DNA of 64,000 nt from Alphaproteobacteria bacterium (lineage in GTDB: Bacteria > Pseudomonadota > Alphaproteobacteria > Acetobacterales > Acetobacteraceae), in NCBI GenBank assembly GCA_016869715.1, contig VGDM01000015.1:1-64000 (forward strand), in the 5' to 3' direction. The notes below the pieces were generated by a model that worked only from the letters and a program-made list of their open reading frames with translations, did not search any database and was not told the origin of the DNA. A program made the translations under genes and the position numbers. Positions within the stretch are counted from its first letter, which is position 1; every line of letters begins with the position of its first letter. Of this stretch, positions 61,623 through 64,000 are shown in pieces.

Positions 61623-63023
61623 TTGAAGGCCATCAATACAATCAAGATGGGGGGTGTTGATGTCCTGCCGCTCGTGGAAGGCGGTAAGGGTGTTGCCGTT
61701 TCCAATGGGCGCACTTGCGGGGCCTGGGCGTCGGCCGGTGGCGTTGGCACTTTCTCGGCCGTCAATGCCGATAGCTATGACGCGGATGGCGAAATCATCC
61801 GCCAGAGCTATCACGGCAAAACCCGTCGCGACCGGCATGAGGAATTGGTTGAATACGGCATCAAGGGCGGCATCGCCCAAGCCCAGCGCGCCTGGGATAT
61901 GGCCGGCGGCAAGGGGCGCATCCATGCTAATATCCTGTGGGAAATGGGCGGCGCGGAACGTGTGGCGCGCGGCATACTGGAAGGCGCGCGCGGCCTGATC
62001 CATGGCGTCACTTGCGGTGCGGGCATGCCGTATAAGCTCGCGGAAGTGGCGCGGGATTTTGGCATTCACTACTACCCGATCATTTCTTCTGCCCGCGCCT
62101 TTGCCGCACTGTGGAAGCGCTCCTATCACAAGACGCGCGAATGGCTCGGCGGCGTCGTTTATGAAGACCCCTGGCTGGCCGGTGGGCATAATGGGCTTTC
62201 CAATAGTGAGAACCCGAAAGTGCCAGAAGCGCCCTTTCCGCGTGTGCTGAAATTGCGACAGCAAATGGGCGAATTCGGCCTCGGTGATGTGCCGATCATC
62301 ATGGCGGGTGGCGTCTGGTGGCTGGAAGAATGGGAAGATTGGATCGACCATCCTGATCTCGGCCCCATCGCCTTCCAATTCGGCACGCGGCCTTTACTCA
62401 CGCAGGAAAGCCCCATCAGCGATGCCTGGAAGCAGCGCCTGCTGATGCTGAAGCCGGGTGATGTGCTGTTGCAGCCCTTCTCCCCCACCGGATTTTATTC
62501 TTCTGCCGTGCGCAATGAATTCCTGCGGGAATTGGAAGACCGTAACGAACGCCAGGTCGCCTATACGGCGGAAGCGATCGGTGATCATCTGTCAGAATAT
62601 GGCGTCGGGCCGCGCAAGCGCCCGGTATTCGTGACGCCGCATGATCTGGCGCGCATCGCGCATTGGGAGGCGGAAGGCTTCACGGAGGCCATGCGCACGC
62701 CGGACAATACGCTGATTTTCGTGACGCCGGAAAAATCGCGTGAAATCGTCAAGGATCAGGTGGATTGCATGGGTTGTCTTTCGGCCTGCCGCTTTTCCAA
62801 CTGGTCTCAGCATGAACCGGATTTCGACAATGGCCGCCGCGCCGATCCGCGCAGCTTCTGCATCCAAAAGACCTTGCAGGATGTCAGCCATGATGGCGCC
62901 TTGGAAAAGAACCTGATGTTCGCCGGGCATAATGCCTATCGCTTCGGGCAAGACCCTTTCTATTCGAACGGCTTCATTCCGACCGCGAAGCAATTGGTGG
63001 AGCGCATCCTGACCGGGCGTTGA
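61623..63023 (+). CDS. Nitronate monooxygenase-like (2-nitropropane dioxygenase family) TIM-barrel flavoprotein with C-terminal cysteine motif
   Basis: IHGVTCGAGMPYKLAEVARDFGIHYYPIISSARAFAALWKRSY; GDVPIIMAGGVWWLEEWEDWI...IAFQFGTRPLLTQESP; C-terminal DQVDCMGCLSACRFSNW. Confidence 0.8.
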   Translation: MKAINTIKMGGVDVLPLVEGGKGVAVSNGRTCGAWASAGGVGTFSAVNADSYDADGEIIRQSYHGKTRRDRHEELVEYGIKGGIAQAQRAWDMAGGKGRIHANILWEMGGAERVARGILEGARGLIHGVTCGAGMPYKLAEVARDFGIHYYPIISSARAFAALWKRSYHKTREWLGGVVYEDPWLAGGHNGLSNSENPKVPEAPFPRVLKLRQQMGEFGLGDVPIIMAGGVWWLEEWEDWIDHPDLGPIAFQFGTRPLLTQESPISDAWKQRLLMLKPGDVLLQPFSPTGFYSSAVRNEFLRELEDRNERQVAYTAEAIGDHLSEYGVGPRKRPVFVTPHDLARIAHWEAEGFTEAMRTPDNTLIFVTPEKSREIVKDQVDCMGCLSACRFSNWSQHEPDFDNGRRADPRSFCIQKTLQDVSHDGALEKNLMFAGHNAYRFGQDPFYSNGFIPTAKQLVERILTGR

Positions 63024-63997
63024 GGCCGATCTTGGCCGCGCCCGTCTCCCTCGCTTCTTGGGGCAGTTTTCATGTCGGCGGACGGGAAGGCACCATTGCG
63101 GATCAGCCAGCGCGTAAGGTGCGTTTCACGCCGGGCGGCGTGCCGGCCAAGGTTGATCCCAACGGCACCTATCTGATCGGTGCGCTTTACGCGCAGTATA
63201 TGATCCCCACCGCACCACGTGGGCGCTACCCGTTGCTGATATGGCATGGCGGCGGTTTGTCCGGCGTGTGTTGGGAAACCACGCCCGATGACCGCGAAGG
63301 CTGGCAGCATTATTTTCTACACCAAGGCTGGCCGGTTTATGTGAGTGATGCGGTGGAGCGCGGCCGGTCTGGTTGGTCCTTGATCCAAGAAATCACTGGA
63401 GGCACGGCGCTGACGCTGCCGATAGACAATCCCTTTGAGCGGTTTCGGATTGGCGCCGGGCCTGGATTCTATCGTCGTGGGGAGGTGCTGCGCGGCAATC
63501 AATTCCCCGCCGACGATACAAGTTATCGCAATTTCATGCGCCAGATCGTACCGCGCTTCACAACGCCGGATGAACTGAGCCTTGATGCCTGTGATGCGCT
63601 GCTTCAGCGTGTCGGGCCTGCGATGGTGATAGCACATACCCAGTGCGGGTTTTTTGCCTGGAATGCCGCGCAGCGCCGGCCGGATGCGCTGTGCGCCTTG
63701 TTGTTGGTGGAGCCAGCCTCCATTGGTGATCCGGCGCAGATCGCCAAATTGCGCGATATTCCCGTGCTGATGATCTATGGCGATTACATCCGGGAAGATG
63801 CGCGCTGGCCCGATATTCGCGCGCGTGGTGTCGCCTTTGCCGAAACGCTCCGCGCCGCTGGAGGCATGGTTGATATTGTGGACCTGCCGGAGCACGGCAT
63901 TACCGGCAATAGCCACATGATCATGATGGACCGCAATAGTGATCAGGTAGCGGCACTGGTGCAGAAATGGCTCGCCGCGCGCGGCTTATGGTCCTGA
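63020..63997 (+). CDS. Alpha/beta hydrolase family esterase
   Basis: GRYPLLIWHGGGLSGVCWETTPDDREGWQHYFLHQGWPVYVSDAVERGRSGWS...MVIAHTQCGFFAWNAA...PEHGITGNSHMIMMDRNSDQVA. Confidence 0.85.
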   Translation: MRPILAAPVSLASWGSFHVGGREGTIADQPARKVRFTPGGVPAKVDPNGTYLIGALYAQYMIPTAPRGRYPLLIWHGGGLSGVCWETTPDDREGWQHYFLHQGWPVYVSDAVERGRSGWSLIQEITGGTALTLPIDNPFERFRIGAGPGFYRRGEVLRGNQFPADDTSYRNFMRQIVPRFTTPDELSLDACDALLQRVGPAMVIAHTQCGFFAWNAAQRRPDALCALLLVEPASIGDPAQIAKLRDIPVLMIYGDYIREDARWPDIRARGVAFAETLRAAGGMVDIVDLPEHGITGNSHMIMMDRNSDQVAALVQKWLAARGLWS

Positions 63998-64000
63998 CAA

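Noticed and set aside
1-64000. CRISPR array, tRNA/rRNA genes, prophage or complete transposon
   Set aside because: No regularly spaced direct repeats, cloverleaf/CCA patterns, rRNA sequence, integrase or intact transposase were recognised.

Overview
The window is 64 kb of high-GC alphaproteobacterial chromosome. The family mix (GcrA, ChvI, CO/xanthine dehydrogenase-type CoxMSL, Bug-family receptor, LIV transporter) suggests an Acetobacteraceae/Rhodospirillales relative; this is inference. Most of it is dense housekeeping sequence: recJ (partial), glpX, ubiA, rsmE, gshA-type ligase, metK, metZ, apaG, chvI, pckA, livFGMH with its binding protein, alaS, gcrA, rimP-nusA-ylxR-infB-rbfA-truB-rpsO, and pnp. 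The most notable non-routine signals are: (1) a well-supported SAM-II riboswitch upstream of metZ, followed by a 5-codon mini-ORF and two mutually exclusive GC hairpins; (2) a 112-bp dispersed, hairpin-rich element present twice, ungapped and about 79% identical, near 25.1 kb and 58.6 kb; (3) a MATE transporter ORF split exactly at a G7 tract; (4) a palindromic repeat region that supplies the C-terminus of that MATE protein; (5) several broken genes (chemotaxis receptor, GNAT, CPBP protease, HExxH protein); (6) an orphan small membrane ORF between infB and rbfA, and about 1 kb of extra sequence between rpsO and pnp; (7) unusual translation starts for rimP (inside an attenuator U-tract) and ylxR (no ATG/GTG/TTG before its conserved motif). 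No CRISPR array, tRNA or rRNA was recognised. All calls come from reading the sequence and the supplied translations; no database search was possible.
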